Part shown: positions 23,206-34,434 of the stretch, piece after piece
Numbering within the stretch: the stretch's first letter is position 1
Layout of the letters: each line of letters starts with the position of its first letter
Origin: Solanum dulcamara
Lineage: Eukaryota > Streptophyta > Magnoliopsida > Solanales > Solanaceae
Length of the DNA stretch: 64,000 nucleotides
Assembly: GCF_947179165.1 (NCBI RefSeq)
Contig: NC_077245.1
Coordinates: 35,519,286-35,583,285, forward strand
Direction: 5' to 3'
Position numbers and translations under genes: made by a program
Notes under the pieces: generated by a model
Seen by the model: only the letters and a program-made list of their open reading frames with translations
Database searches by the model: none
What the model was told of the DNA's origin: nothing

Positions 23206-25909
23206 CCCATAAAAATACTTTTTCCATAACTAACATAGAACTAACACACAACTCACAATTAACTTTTAACCTAGGACTTAGATTTTTATAACTTAAAAAT
23301 TTTGGAAGAGCCACCGTGAAGACCAGAGAAAATTAGTTTGTTATTTATTCTCTATTTTTTTATTATATCTTCAAGAATTCAAGATTGTGAAATTATTCTA
23401 TTCAATTTTGCAAGTTCATAATTAAGATTTTGTCTATAATTTCTAAATTGTGATTTTTAAACTATGAGTAGCTAAATTGCATAATCGGGTTTGTGGGTAC
23501 CATGATGAATTATCGAATTAAGTTTATATAAAAAGTGATTCTTGAATAATTTTTATGCATGCATTGTTTTTCCCTTCGTTTTGATTGCTTTTTAACAGTT
23601 GCAAACATTAGAAATCGTCTTATTCTTACTTGCCAGATCAAGGAGGTAAAGAATGGGAAAAAGGATTAAACAATGAGATTTGGGGCTAATCATCCTCATC
23701 TAATTAGCTTGAAAGGATCAAGGGATAGCTAAATCTGGGATCATTGGTAAGGGTTAGTAAATCATACACTCGTAGATGGATAAAGTTGCGTGGTGAAATC
23801 CACTTATTTGCTGAATCAAGGACTTAGGTGAACTTAACTTACCGATCTTGCATGTTAAGAACTAAATCAAAAACTAATACAATATTCTAGCTGAGTTATG
23901 AAATCACGGGGAACAGATTCCTAGTTACTTCTAATAATCTAAATACAAATAAATATTTAGTCCAAGATATTATTGTTCTTTATATTTTTTTTCAATTTAA
24001 ATTCACCCTTTTTTTAAACAAGGACTATCAAGTTAAATTTTGCTATTGACAATGTTCTTCCATATTCTCTGTGGGATCGACCCCGACTCATAGTTGGGTA
24101 AATATATTGTAAACGACTGTTTATATTTCTTTTTGATAAGTATATTTGGACGTTACCACATATTTCCTTTTCCCTCAAGTATAAAGAATTGACCACGGAC
24201 GCCACCATGGGCCATGGTGGGTCCTCCATGCAGCCCAAGTTTTCAATTTTAATGAAGGGTATTTTGGTCATTCTCTATATTTTTATTAACGAATGTGGAC
24301 GGTTTTTGGGACTAGATTCTTAGCTATTAACTACCCTAAAGTCTTCTAACCTTTTCATTCTCAACTTAACTCCTAAAATCCAAAACCTTCTCTCCCAAGT
24401 TTTCTCTCAAATGGTCTTCTTCTTCCTCAAGAAATTCAAGGAAAGGTCAAGCTTCCATTCTCTTCAACTTAGGGCTCATAAGGGTTAAGGTATGTGGGAA
24501 TTCATTCATGGGTACTTTTCACCCATGGAATCCCAAAGATTTCTTCTTAAATTCTCTTATTAGTTCATCAATTAAAAGCCCTAATTTCCTGATCTTAATT
24601 GAGTCCTCATGATTATGTTATGTATCAATGCTATTAGCCTAATTATGCATAATTCACATGTATTGCATGATTTCAAATTGAATTTTAATGACCCAAGCTA
24701 TATTCTAATTTCAAGTATGATGTAGGAGATGTTCTTGATTTTCAAGTTATTTTAATCAAAGCTTTATGAATGAGTTTAAAGATGCTTTATGCAAAGAAGT
24801 TTATGAAAGATGATTCTATGATGTTTTAAGCAAGTTAATGAAAGGGAAAGTTAGACCCTAAAGCTATTTTTATTAGTAAAGATGTGTAATGATGGAAGGT
24901 CTATACACACATTGCGTGAGTTATATGATAGATGACCTAATCCCATGATTTCCTAGGATGAAGCTAGATGAGCTATTCTTATGTTATTTTATAAAGATGG
25001 ATTGATATTAGTTATTGTCTTTCCAATGATATGTTTATAATCATGTTTTTTGAAATTTTCGTTGGGATATTAACTAAGCACTGAGTGGACCTTGAGATAG
25101 GCATTCTCTCCCGCAGTTAGGGCAAGAGATCCATAGTAATATCCCATTATCCAATAACTATGTTTCCTACGTAGGTTTATAGATGCCTATATGTCGAATC
25201 TAGTAGATCCACATAGCCCAGTTAGATGAGTTTTTATTGGAGTATACCCTAATAAGGTAGCCTCCCATGTCTCGATGCATGAGTCATCAGATTCCATGTA
25301 TTAGCTCTCATGGTCTTATATGCCGATTAAATGTCCTACCCCACACCAATTTCAGTTGAGTTATGAAGTTCTTATGACCACTGTGAGATTTTGATACATT
25401 GACCAATTAGATAATTGTTTTAATGTTTTCATGGTTTACCTATACTTTTAAAGATATTGGTCTTGCATCCCATAATTCATATTGATTATGTACGACGTTT
25501 ATTATTCATGCATAGGGACTGACAATTATGTGCATCATCCTCCTGCTCGTGGCTAGAGTTTACTATTAGATTCATATTAGTGAGTCCTCGCAGTTTGAGG
25601 ACATGACATTTATTTCACATTGGATAGTTGTAATTCATTACTCTTTTTTGTCTATTAGGTGAGATGGGAGATTGTCTCACACCCTCATGTAGTAGTAGAG
25701 GCATGTTAGATAGTAAAGAGTCTACATCGTCATTTTCTAGTTTTGAGACTTATGATCTATTTGAGACTTTTTTCTTCGGTATATTGATTTAGCTTAACTT
25801 AATTTATTTACCTTATGTATGCTCATGAATGCTATGCTAAGAGGCTTGGTTTTGGTCTTTTAAGATTCTAATCACCGTGTTATGGCTAGGCCTAGGTTGG
25901 GTTTTGACA

Positions 25910-26720
25910 ACTGCTTTCTAAGTGCTTGCTCAATCCATGACTTCTCAAGCCAATTGTGAAATTCTAGATCTTGGGAATCCAAATGTGAGTATGACAAAGA
26001 CTAGAGTTTGAGACTCCACAAGGATGAGTCCTCCAGAATTCCATGGTTTAAAAGTGGACGAGGATCCATAAGAGTTTGTTGAAGGGATCCAAAAGATTAT
26101 CAACATTATGGGTGTCACTCGGATAGAAAGTGCAAACTTGTCCATTTATCAATTGAAAGGTGTTGCTTAAATTTGGTTCAAGCAATGGAAGGAAGAATGG
26201 GCCATTGATGCGGGTCCATTAGATTGGGACAGGTCCAAAGGGCCATTTATTGATCAATTCTTCCCTCTCGAGATAAAAGAGGTAAAAGTGCAAGAGTTCA
26301 TTAATTTGAAGCAAAGGAACATGATTATGAAGGAGTACTGTTTGAAATTCACTCAACTCTCCAAGTATGCTCTGGCTATGGTGGTCAATTCTTGGGCTTG
26401 TATGAGTAAGTTCATTTTCTGTGTCTCAGAGACAATTGTGAAAGAATGTAGAACCGCTATGTTGATCAAAGATCTGGATATCTCTAGGTTGATGACTCAT
26501 TCTCAACAAATTTAGGAAGAGAATATTAAGGAGAAATATATGGAGACTAAGAGAGCTCAGCCAGATAGTGGTGACTACTCTCATTAGAGATCTGATGGTG
26601 GTAGTTATTCTCAATTCAGACAGAGGTTTTCTAGCCCAACTTCATCTAGTGATCCGGTTTAGAAGTTTAACAAGAATAGAGTGTCTAACCCTAAGTATCA
26701 GAGTTCGAGGTTTTGAATGG
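25910..26720 (+). pseudogene. Gag middle region of the host gypsy element
   Basis: The frame continues the gag interrupted at 22301. It contains PPEFHGLKVDEDP, an IINIMGV stretch, FIDQFFPLEIKEVKVQEF and YCLKFTQLSKYA, the conserved capsid region of plant gypsy Gag proteins, then a Q/S-rich spacer. At least six in-frame stops interrupt it (for example at the start of the exon-like piece, after DEDP and after LKGVA), several of them explained by C-to-T changes. It breaks off at ~26720, where the leader of another gypsy element begins; the zinc-knuckle end of this gag is probably at 39651. Confidence 0.75.
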
Positions 26721-26902
26721 TCCTTGGAGTCCAACATGCCGCGTCGAATAGGGTCTTGTTCATGGTTGTGAAGCGCGCCACAATTATGAAGGGGAGACTA
26801 TGAGGCATTTAGGAAAATTTTCACTTCTTTCAAATTCATGTCGTTCCTTAGAGTGTCCTAAGCTTTCCTTTAACTAACGACCCATTTTGTGTTCTCTAGA
26901 TA
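26721..26902 (+). other. 5' leader of the second gypsy element
   Basis: The words TAGGGTCTTGTTCATGG and AAGCGCGCCAC match the leader at 22036-22188. It ends one base before the gag start codon at 26903. No LTR or PBS precedes it; the sequence to the left is the gag of the host element. Confidence 0.65.
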
Positions 26903-27034
26903 ATGACTCGTGAAAGAACACCTCGAAGAGAAAGGGTTGATGATGAGGACCAAACTCCTATGGTTCACTATGCCCAACACATGAGGATGGGGTAGCCCAT
27001 GCCGAGTTTCATAGTGTTATTACTTTTTTAGCTC
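26903..27034 (+). pseudogene. Gag N-terminus of the second gypsy element
   Basis: ATG at 26903 opens MTRERTPRRERVDDEDQTP. A frameshift just before the TAG at 26993 puts the next conserved piece, GVAHAEFHSV and FLAQ, in another frame. The coding sequence is interrupted after GCTC by the target duplication AAGTC and the 5.7-kb element; it resumes at 32724 with VANQGN. The N-terminus differs from the MPPRK start of the host element's gag, so these are two different elements. Confidence 0.75.
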
Positions 27035-27039
27035 AAGTC

Positions 27040-29558
27040 TATCACGACCCAACCCCGTGGGCCGCGACTGGGGTCCGACCTGGACCCCGTATATATATCT
27101 ATCAGATATAAGAACTATACATATGAACCCTAGTGGGTGATAAAATTTTCATACACGTGTAGCCTCTTTCATTTGCATCATGTCATGAAAGGGAAAGCAA
27201 GCCGACAAGGTTGCCATAGCATAATAACATTTACAACTCATTGTACAACCATAATCGCACAAAACTCACACATTACCCACATACATATGTCTACAGACCT
27301 CTAAGAGTAATAATTGTATCATATGGTGGGACATGGGCCCCCGCCGTACCCCTGAATAAATGATTATATACATCGAATGATAACCATCCAAAAGTTAGGC
27401 TTCGAAATAGTGGAGCACTTCCAACATAGTTGAGTAGAAATCCTAAGCTGGCGGATCTCCAAAATGAACATCTGCACCTGTGGGCATGAAACATAGCCCC
27501 CCTCGAAGAAAAGGGGGTCAGTACGATATATGTACTGAGTATATAAAGCACGGACTGTAATAAGTAAAGCCATTACCAGAACAGAAGGTGCAAAAGTGAG
27601 CAAATATCCAGAATATCAAAATGCTTTTCATAATCATAGATAATGCATGCAGAAAAACATATGCCATATCTGGCCCTATTATGGGACTTGGTGAACAAAT
27701 ACAAAACGTCGTTGCCGCCCCTTCACTGGCGCCACAATACATCATAACTCTAAAGTAGGGAATATCTCCGTAACAGATCATATTATATTAGATGGTCATA
27801 TCAGATCATATCATATCATATGTGTACATGCCACATCATAACTCTACAAAACCCATGTATAGGTCATACCTGCCCCCTCACATCGGGGCATGGCGAACAA
27901 TGCAGAGAAGTATGCACGATAACAAAACCTGACCCGAGCTCGATAAAGGAAGCATTGAGGTATCCACGAGTGGAGTAGTGAGAAACTCTAGGAAATATAA
28001 AATACAAAATATTTTGAGAGACTCGATAGCGTAACTCTGATGCCAAGTCATATAAGAGAAATTAAGAGATAATCACAGTGCCTGTCTTTCAGATGTCACG
28101 AGGGTCTATGTCAAAATAGTCTTTCTGAAATCGTTTCCATATTTCAAGATATATTATGGGGCTCAATAGAATAATTAAAATAAGCTATCGTTCAAAATCA
28201 AGACAAGAATCATATTAAGTACCTTTTGAAAGTCACTATGTATTACATCAAAATGGAACTTCTGGAATTATATACTCGTATCAAGCTCAATAAAATGTCC
28301 TTTGGAAACCAAGAAATTGGCCATCCTAGTGGCTCTAGGAATAGGAACTTCCTTGGAACAAAAAAAAAGTCATATATTTGTTTCATAAAACCATGCCAAA
28401 AGAAAGATTAGCTTTTCATACTTATGTCGAACCACGCCTAGAGAAAGAATAAGCTTTACATACTTATGCCAAAAACATGCCAAAAGGAGGTAACGTTAGC
28501 TTTACATACCTCTTACGGATTACTCTTAACATGTTTGCCTCGTCATCTCTTGAACCTATTTAACATGAAAGTAGTTCTAAGGTTGGTGACCTTCGACTTC
28601 CCATCTTGTAATTCTATCACCAATTACCTATAGAAACTAATCCCTTATCCATTTTCTTAGACTAGTTCCTTACTAGTTCCTTAGTTAGTGAAGGAGTTAA
28701 CGAAAATTTGGCAGCATCTCCCCTGTAATATGCTCTATCTGAATTTCCAATTACACTCCTAATAACTACAGCCAACCAACAACAATAACCTTCAGAGTAT
28801 ATATATGCAATTCACATCAACATTTACAAAACCTTTAACCGTACGTAGAGGGGGTCATGTGGATGCAACCAGAAGCCCCCCCCCAAATATTTTAGGACAC
28901 ATTTAGACCTGAAACATGCACCAAACAACCAGAAGCAGCCTCCACACCCACAACGTCTCATTTCGACTACAATTTAACTACGACGACTTCAATTTAGATT
29001 GTTTCTTTCGCTGAGCATCTCCACGACTTTTTTATACTTCCAGAAGTATAATATATACATAATACACTCCATAAAACCCCCATAAATTCCAAATTTAAAG
29101 GAGAAACCTTACCTTACCCAAAATTGGCGAAAACTAGTCAAATTTGCGCCTCGAAAACCTCTTTAGCGTGCTGAAAGTTGCGTGGACTATTTTCTGTCCG
29201 TTTTGGCTGCACCAAGCCATGATTTTATACTATTAATACCTCCGTATAATCATGGTATACCCTATATAATTAATTTATGGAACAAAATCGGAAATCTTAC
29301 CTTTTTCTCTCTTGGCCGTCGTCCCTTTCTCTCTAGGCTTAGGGTTTCTTTTTTTTGTTGTTGCTGAAGTTTTTTTGGATAGAAATGACCTTAAGAGTCA
29401 TGTAACATATATATATATGGGCTTCCTTGGAGGTGACACATGTCATCCCCTTAGGGTGACACGTGTCCAGCCGTGATTGGACCACCGCATCTATACATTC
29501 TATTAGGGGCTACCACGTGGCAGTGGGATCCACCCCCAAGCTGCTGCATGACGTACTG
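27040..29558 (-). repeat. 3' LTR of the inserted chromovirus, U3 end deleted
   Basis: It aligns with 29757-32275, beginning TATCACGACCCAACCCC and ending near GCTGCTGCATGACGTAC. About 440 bp of U3 is missing. By eye the first ~215 bp differ from the partner LTR at roughly 20 positions. Confidence 0.85.
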
Positions 29559-29740
29559 TTAACATCAATGGTTAGTATAAGGAAATTTTCCTATGGCTCG
29601 TATCTATGGCACAATCTTAGATATGAAAGAAAGGTAATATCCTAAATGTATTATAGCCTTCTATTTATAGATGCGGTGTACAACACATCAATAAAAAAGA
29701 CTCTACTAGACACGGTCTGTAAACACTCCAAGGACGAACT
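29559..29740 (-). other. Residual 5' leader next to the PBS
   Basis: This piece matches 19310-19482 of the other family-1 element (for example GGTTAGTATAAGG and TCTTAGATATGAAAGAAAG). It is the only interior sequence left in the element. Confidence 0.8.
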
Positions 29741-29752
29741 ACTCTGATACTA
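29741..29752 (-). other. Degenerate primer-binding site
   Basis: The minus strand reads TAGTATCAGAGT, two transitions away from the initiator-Met PBS TGGTATCAGAGC found at 19483-19494. Confidence 0.75.
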
Positions 29753-29756
29753 CTTC

Positions 29757-32718
29757 TATCACAACCCAACCCCGTGGGCTGCAACTGGGGTCCGACCTGG
29801 ACCCTCGTATATGTATCTATCTAATATAAGAACTATACATATGAACCCCAGTGGGTGATAAAATTTTCATACATGTGTAGCCTCTTTCATTTGCATCATG
29901 TCATGAAAGGGCAAGCAAGCCGACAAGGCCTCTATAGCATAATAACATTTACAACTCATCGTACAACCATAATAGCACAAACCTCACACATTACCCAGAT
30001 ACATATGTCTACAGACCTCTAAGAGTAATAACTGTATCATATGGCAGGACAGGGCCCCCGCTGTACCCCTTAATAAATGAATATATACATCGAATGATCA
30101 ACATCCAAAAGTTAGGCTCTGGCACAGTGGAACACTTCCAACATAGTTGAGCGGAAATCCTAAGCTGGCGGATCTCCAAAATGAACATTTGCACCTGCGG
30201 GCATAAAATACAGCCCCCCAAAGAAAGGGGGGTCAGTACGATATATGTACTGAGTATATAAAGCACAGACTATAACAAGTAAATCCATTACCAGAACAGA
30301 AGGTGCAAAAGTGAGCAAATATCCAGAATATCAAAATACTTTTCATAACCACAGATAATGCATGCAGAAAAACATATGCCATATTCGTCCCCATTATGGG
30401 ACTCGGTGAACAAATACAAAACGTGGTCGCCGCCCCTTCACTGGAGCCACAACACATCATAACTCCAGAGTAGGAAATATCTCTGTAACAGATCATATCA
30501 TATTAGATGGTCATATCATATCATATCATATCATATGTGTACATGGCACATCATAACTCTACAAAATCCATGTACAGGTCATACCTGCCCCCTCACGTCA
30601 GGGCATGACAAATAATACAGAGAGGTACGCACAATAACAAAACCTGACCCAGGCTCGGTGAAGGAAGCATTGAGGCATCCACGAGTGGAGTAGTGAGAAA
30701 CTCTAGGCAATATAAAATACAAAATATTTCTAGAGACTCGATAGCGTAGCTCTAATGCCAAGTCATATAAGAGAAATTAAGAGATAATCACAGTACATGT
30801 CTTTCAAATGTCACGATGGTCTATGTCAAAATAGTCTTTCTGAAATTGTTTCCATATTTCAAGATATATTATGGGGCTCAATAGAATAATTAAAATAAGC
30901 TATCGTTTAAAATCAAGAAAAGAATCATATTAAGTAGCTTTTGAAAGTCACTATGGATTACATCAAAATGGAACTTCTGGAATTATATACTCGTATCAAG
31001 CGCAATAAAATATCCTTTGGAAACCAAGAAATTGGCCATCCTAGTGGCTCTAGGAATAGGAACTTCCTTGGAACCAAAAAAAAGTCATATATTTGTTTCA
31101 TAAAACCATGCTAAAAGAAAGATTAGCTTTTCATACTTATGTCAAACCATGCCTGGAGAAAGAATAAGCTTTACATACTTATGCCAAAAACATGCAAAAA
31201 GGAGGAAACATTAGCTTTACATACCTCTTATGGATTACTCTTAACATGTTCGCCTCGTCGTCTCTTGAACCTATTTAACATGAAAGTAGTTCTAAGGTTA
31301 GTGACCTTCGACTTCCCATCTTGTAATTCTACCACCAATTACCTATAGGAACCAATCCCTTATCCATTTTCTTAGACTAGTTCCTTAGTTAGTTAAGGAG
31401 TTAACGGAAATTGGGCAGCATCTCCCCTATAATATACCCTATATGAATTTCCAATTATACTCCTAATAACTACATCCAACCAACAAAAATAACATGCAGA
31501 GTATATATATTCAATTCACATCAACATTATACAACATAAACTCCGAACGACTCGCTCGAAACTACGATGCCAAAATAAGGTTTCTAGTTTCCAATTTGCA
31601 AAACCTTTAACTGTACAAAGAGGGGGTCATGTGGATGCAACCAGAATCTCCCCCACCTCTTTTAGGACACATTTATACCCTGATACAGTCACCACACAAC
31701 CATCAGTATCCTCCACACCCACAACGTCTCATTTCGACTACAATTTAACTACGACGACTTCAATTTAGATTGTTTCTTTCGCTGAGCATCTACATGAATT
31801 TTTTCATACTTCCAGAAGTATACAATATACATAATACACTCCATAAAAACCCCATAAAGTCCAAATTTAAAGTAGAAGCCTCGGAAACCTCTTTAGCGTG
31901 CTGGAAGTTGTGTGGACTATTTTCTGTATGTTTTGGCTGAACCAAGCCATGATTTTATACTATTAATACCTCCATATAATCGTGGTATTCCCTAGATAAT
32001 TAATTTATGGAACGAAACTGGAAATCTTACCTTTTTCTCTCTTGGCCATCGTCCCTTTCTCTCTAGGCTTAGGGTTTCTTTTTTTTGTTGCTAAAGTGTT
32101 TTGAATAGAAATGACCTTAAGAGTCATGTAACATGTATATATATGGGCTGCCTTAGAGGTGACACATGTCATCCCCTTAGGGTGATACGTGTCCAGCCGT
32201 GATTGGACCACCACATCTATGCACCCTATTAAGGGCTGCCACGTAGTAGTGGGGTCCACCCCTAAGCTGCTGCATCACCTACTTGACCCTAAGTAGGTGC
32301 ATCACCTACTTTTCCAAGTAGATGCATCACCTACTTGTTTCGAGTAGGTGCGTCTTTTCCTTATTTCTCTTTCGTGAGTTCGTAATCTCATCTCACTTCT
32401 AGAGCCTATGTATTCCTTATTACCTGAGCTCGACGTATACTCAAGTAGCTTAGTATGTAAAATGTCCCAAGTAATAGCTTTTACAAGTAAGTCGAGTCCT
32501 ATGACTCACTACTTGACCTCCAACATCTTCTGGATCCTTATAACCCTATTTCTAATCTTCTCTCTTATGGTGTATCTCCTTCTCCTTTCCTTAGGATTAT
32601 TTGATAGCGTTATAGATTATCTGACTCATATAATGACTTTTAAGAATCTTAAGAGCCTTCCCCGAAACTTAAGAAGCTTAAGAAGCATTCACAGGGTAGA
32701 AAAGTACTGGGTGTAATA
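29757..32718 (-). repeat. 5' LTR of the inserted chromovirus, 2962 bp
   Basis: On the minus strand it runs from TATTACACCC at 32718 to GGGTTGTGATA at 29757, next to the PBS. It contains the conserved family segments and three CACCTACTTG/CAAGTAGGTG modules in U3. It is shorter than the 3.65-kb copy at 10115-13768. Confidence 0.85.
32274..32356. repeat. Hairpin-forming CACCTACTTG / AAGTAGGTG modules
   Basis: Three ~28-bp units alternate GCATCACCTACTT with AAGTAGGTGC or AAGTAGATGC, so neighbouring units can pair into stem-loops. Equivalent modules occur in U3 of the other family-1 LTRs (13341-13392, 15337-15372, 42215-42285 and 62690-62715). Confidence 0.75.
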
Positions 32719-32723
32719 AAGTC

Positions 32724-33660
32724 GTAGCCAACCAAGGGAATCTAGGTGTTCCTCCTCCCTAAATACAAAATCTAGCCTCTCAGATTTGGGATTTCAATAG
32801 GATAAATCCGCCTGAGTTTGAAGGTTCTAAACTAGATGAGGACCCTATGGAGTTCATTAAAAAGGTGTATCGGATTGTGGCTATCATGGGTGTGCCACTA
32901 AATGAAAAGGCTGAGCTAGTGGCCAATCAACTCAAAGGCATGGATCGAGTGTGGTACGAATAATAGGTTGTTGAGAGGGATGAATAAATAAGGCTGATAG
33001 GATGGAAAGAGTTCAAAGGTGCCTTCCTAGACCGCTTCTTCCCATTGGATCTAAGGGAGGCCAAAATCCAAGAGTTCATCAACTTCCTTCAAGAGAGTAT
33101 GAGCTTGAGGAAGTATGCTCTCAAATTCACTAAGTTGTCAAAGTATGCTCCCTTCATGGTCTCTGACTCAAGAGCTAGGATGAGTAAGTTTATTTTCGGT
33201 GTATCAAGCCTGGTGTCCAAGGAGTGTAAAATGGCCATGTTAGTCAAGGAGATGGACATCTCTCAGTTAATGACTTACACAGAACAAATTGAAGAAGAGA
33301 AGCTTAGAGAGAGATCAAGGAGGTTCAAAAAGGCTAGAGTAGATGGCGGAGGGTTTAACCTTCAAAGATCCGATTATGGAAACAAGGCAAAAGCCAAGGT
33401 GGGCAATGATTTTTTGGACAAGGTTCTACCAATACTCCTCCTCCAATGTTCAACAAGGACAAGGGTGGTTAACCAATGGTACCAAGAGAGAATTTTGCTA
33501 CTCAAACTTTCCCCGCTTGCAAGAAGTGTGGAAGGACTCACAAAGGGGAATGCTTAGCTGGCTCTAATGCATACTTTAAATGTGGCAAGCTGGGCCACCA
33601 TGCTAAGGATTGTAGAGATGGTAGTGGTAGGCCTCAAGGCCAAATTGCTCATGGTTAACA
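32724..33660 (+). pseudogene. Gag capsid and zinc-knuckle region of the second gypsy element
   Basis: It resumes the gag cut at 27034. It carries PPEFEGSKLDEDPMEF, an AIMGVPLNEKAELV stretch, FLDRFFPLDLREAKIQEF and RKYALKFTKLSKYA, the family's capsid hallmark. Stops occur early, and a frameshift near 33340-33450 moves the C-terminus to another frame, where CKKCGRTHKGEC is followed by YFKCGKLGHHAKDC. The latter is a CCHC zinc knuckle, which packages RNA, with its first Cys changed to Tyr (TGC/T to TAC). All evidence points to a dead but well-preserved gag. Confidence 0.85.
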
Positions 33661-33748
33661 AGTCCAAGGAGGTGTCCAATGCACCAACCGCTTTTACGCC
33701 TTACATGGGAGACAAGAGGTTGAGGATGCACGCAATGTCATTACCGGT

Positions 33749-34434
33749 ATGTTAAAGGTGTTTCCTTTTGAAGTGTATGCACTATTAGATCCGGGTGCAA
33801 ATTTATCTTTTGTTACTCCATTCCTTGCTAATAGATTTGATATTTTACCTGAAATGTTATTAAAGCTTTATTTGGTGTATACCCCCATTGGTGAGTCTGT
33901 TATTTCTAGAAAGGTCTATAGGGGTTACCTTGTGTCTATCTTGCACAAAGTTATTCCTTGTGATCTCGTTGAACTTGACATGATAGATTTTGATATCATT
34001 CTTTGGATGGATTGGTTACATGCATCTTATGCTTTCATAAATTGTAGGACTCGTCGAGTCAAGTTCCAATTTCCAAATGAGCCTGTTATTGAATGGGAGG
34101 GTCGTGATTCAGTAGTGAAGGGTAAGTTTATTTATTATCTTAAGGCCTGCAAAATGATTTCTAAGGGTTGTATTTACCATATTGTGAGGGTTAGGGATGT
34201 CAACTCCAAAAGTCGTCCTCTTGAGTCAGTTTCTATAGTCAATGAATTACCCAATGTCATTCCCAATGACCTTCCCGGTGTCCCTCCCAAAAGGAAAGTT
34301 GATTTTGGTATCAATCTCCTCTCCAATACCCAACCTATCTCTATTCCTCCTTACCGTATAGCCTTGGCAGACTTGAAAGAGTTGAAGGAACAATTAAAGG
34401 ACTTGTTAGAGAAGGGATTCATAAGACTAAATAT
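33749..34434 (+). pseudogene. Aspartic protease and linker of the second gypsy element
   Basis: The open frame starting at 33749 holds the retropepsin active-site motif ALLDPGANLSFVTP at residues 11-24 (DPGA in place of the more usual DSGA/DTGA), then PFLANRFDI. A conserved stretch follows near residues 70-90 (VELDMIDFDIILWMDW), and the linker [11 protein letters not shown] with [13 protein letters not shown] leads into RT. The protease cleaves the Gag-Pol polyprotein. The frame loses one base at about 34440, in the CCATGGGTGC block, so RT continues in a different frame. Confidence 0.85.

Larger units (their letters stand above)
22747..24158 (+). repeat. Solo LTR, 1412 bp, with perfect CATAT duplication
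   Basis: It begins TGATGTGAGGCCAAAAATAC and ends TTTGGACGTTACCA, flanked on both sides by CATAT (22742-22746 and 24159-24163). It contains a (TA)n microsatellite, a TATA box at 23195-23205 and a CTGTGGGATCGACCCCGACT block near its 3' end, which I recall from plant LTR termini without being able to name the family. It lies inside the larger solo LTR 22302-25909 and is therefore younger than it. Confidence 0.9.
22302..25909 (+). repeat. Solo LTR (family 2) inserted in gag, itself interrupted
   Basis: It starts TGTAAGATCTC and ends GGTTGGGTTTTGACA. Without the inner insertion (22747-24158) it is about 2.19 kb, the same size as solo LTR 51084-53292. It splits the host gag: flanks GTTGC on the left and ACTGC on the right are a decayed 5-bp duplication differing by two transitions. 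It carries CCATGGGCCATGG / CCGTGG words in U3 and a GGTATGTGGG.AATTCATTC block near 24490. With no internal region, it is a product of LTR-LTR recombination. Confidence 0.8.
27040..32718 (-). mobile_element. Minus-strand chromovirus (family 1) inserted in gag, interior deleted
   Basis: Two family-1 LTRs (27040-29558 and 29757-32718) flank only ~200 bp of interior, the leader and PBS. Both outer ends are bordered by AAGTC (27035-27039 and 32719-32723), a perfect 5-bp target duplication, and the interrupted gag frame of the outer element resumes on the right. The 3' LTR has lost its U3 start and joins the leader at about 29558/29559, so a single deletion removed gag, pol and part of the LTR. 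The outer termini read TA...TA instead of TG...CA. Confidence 0.9.
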
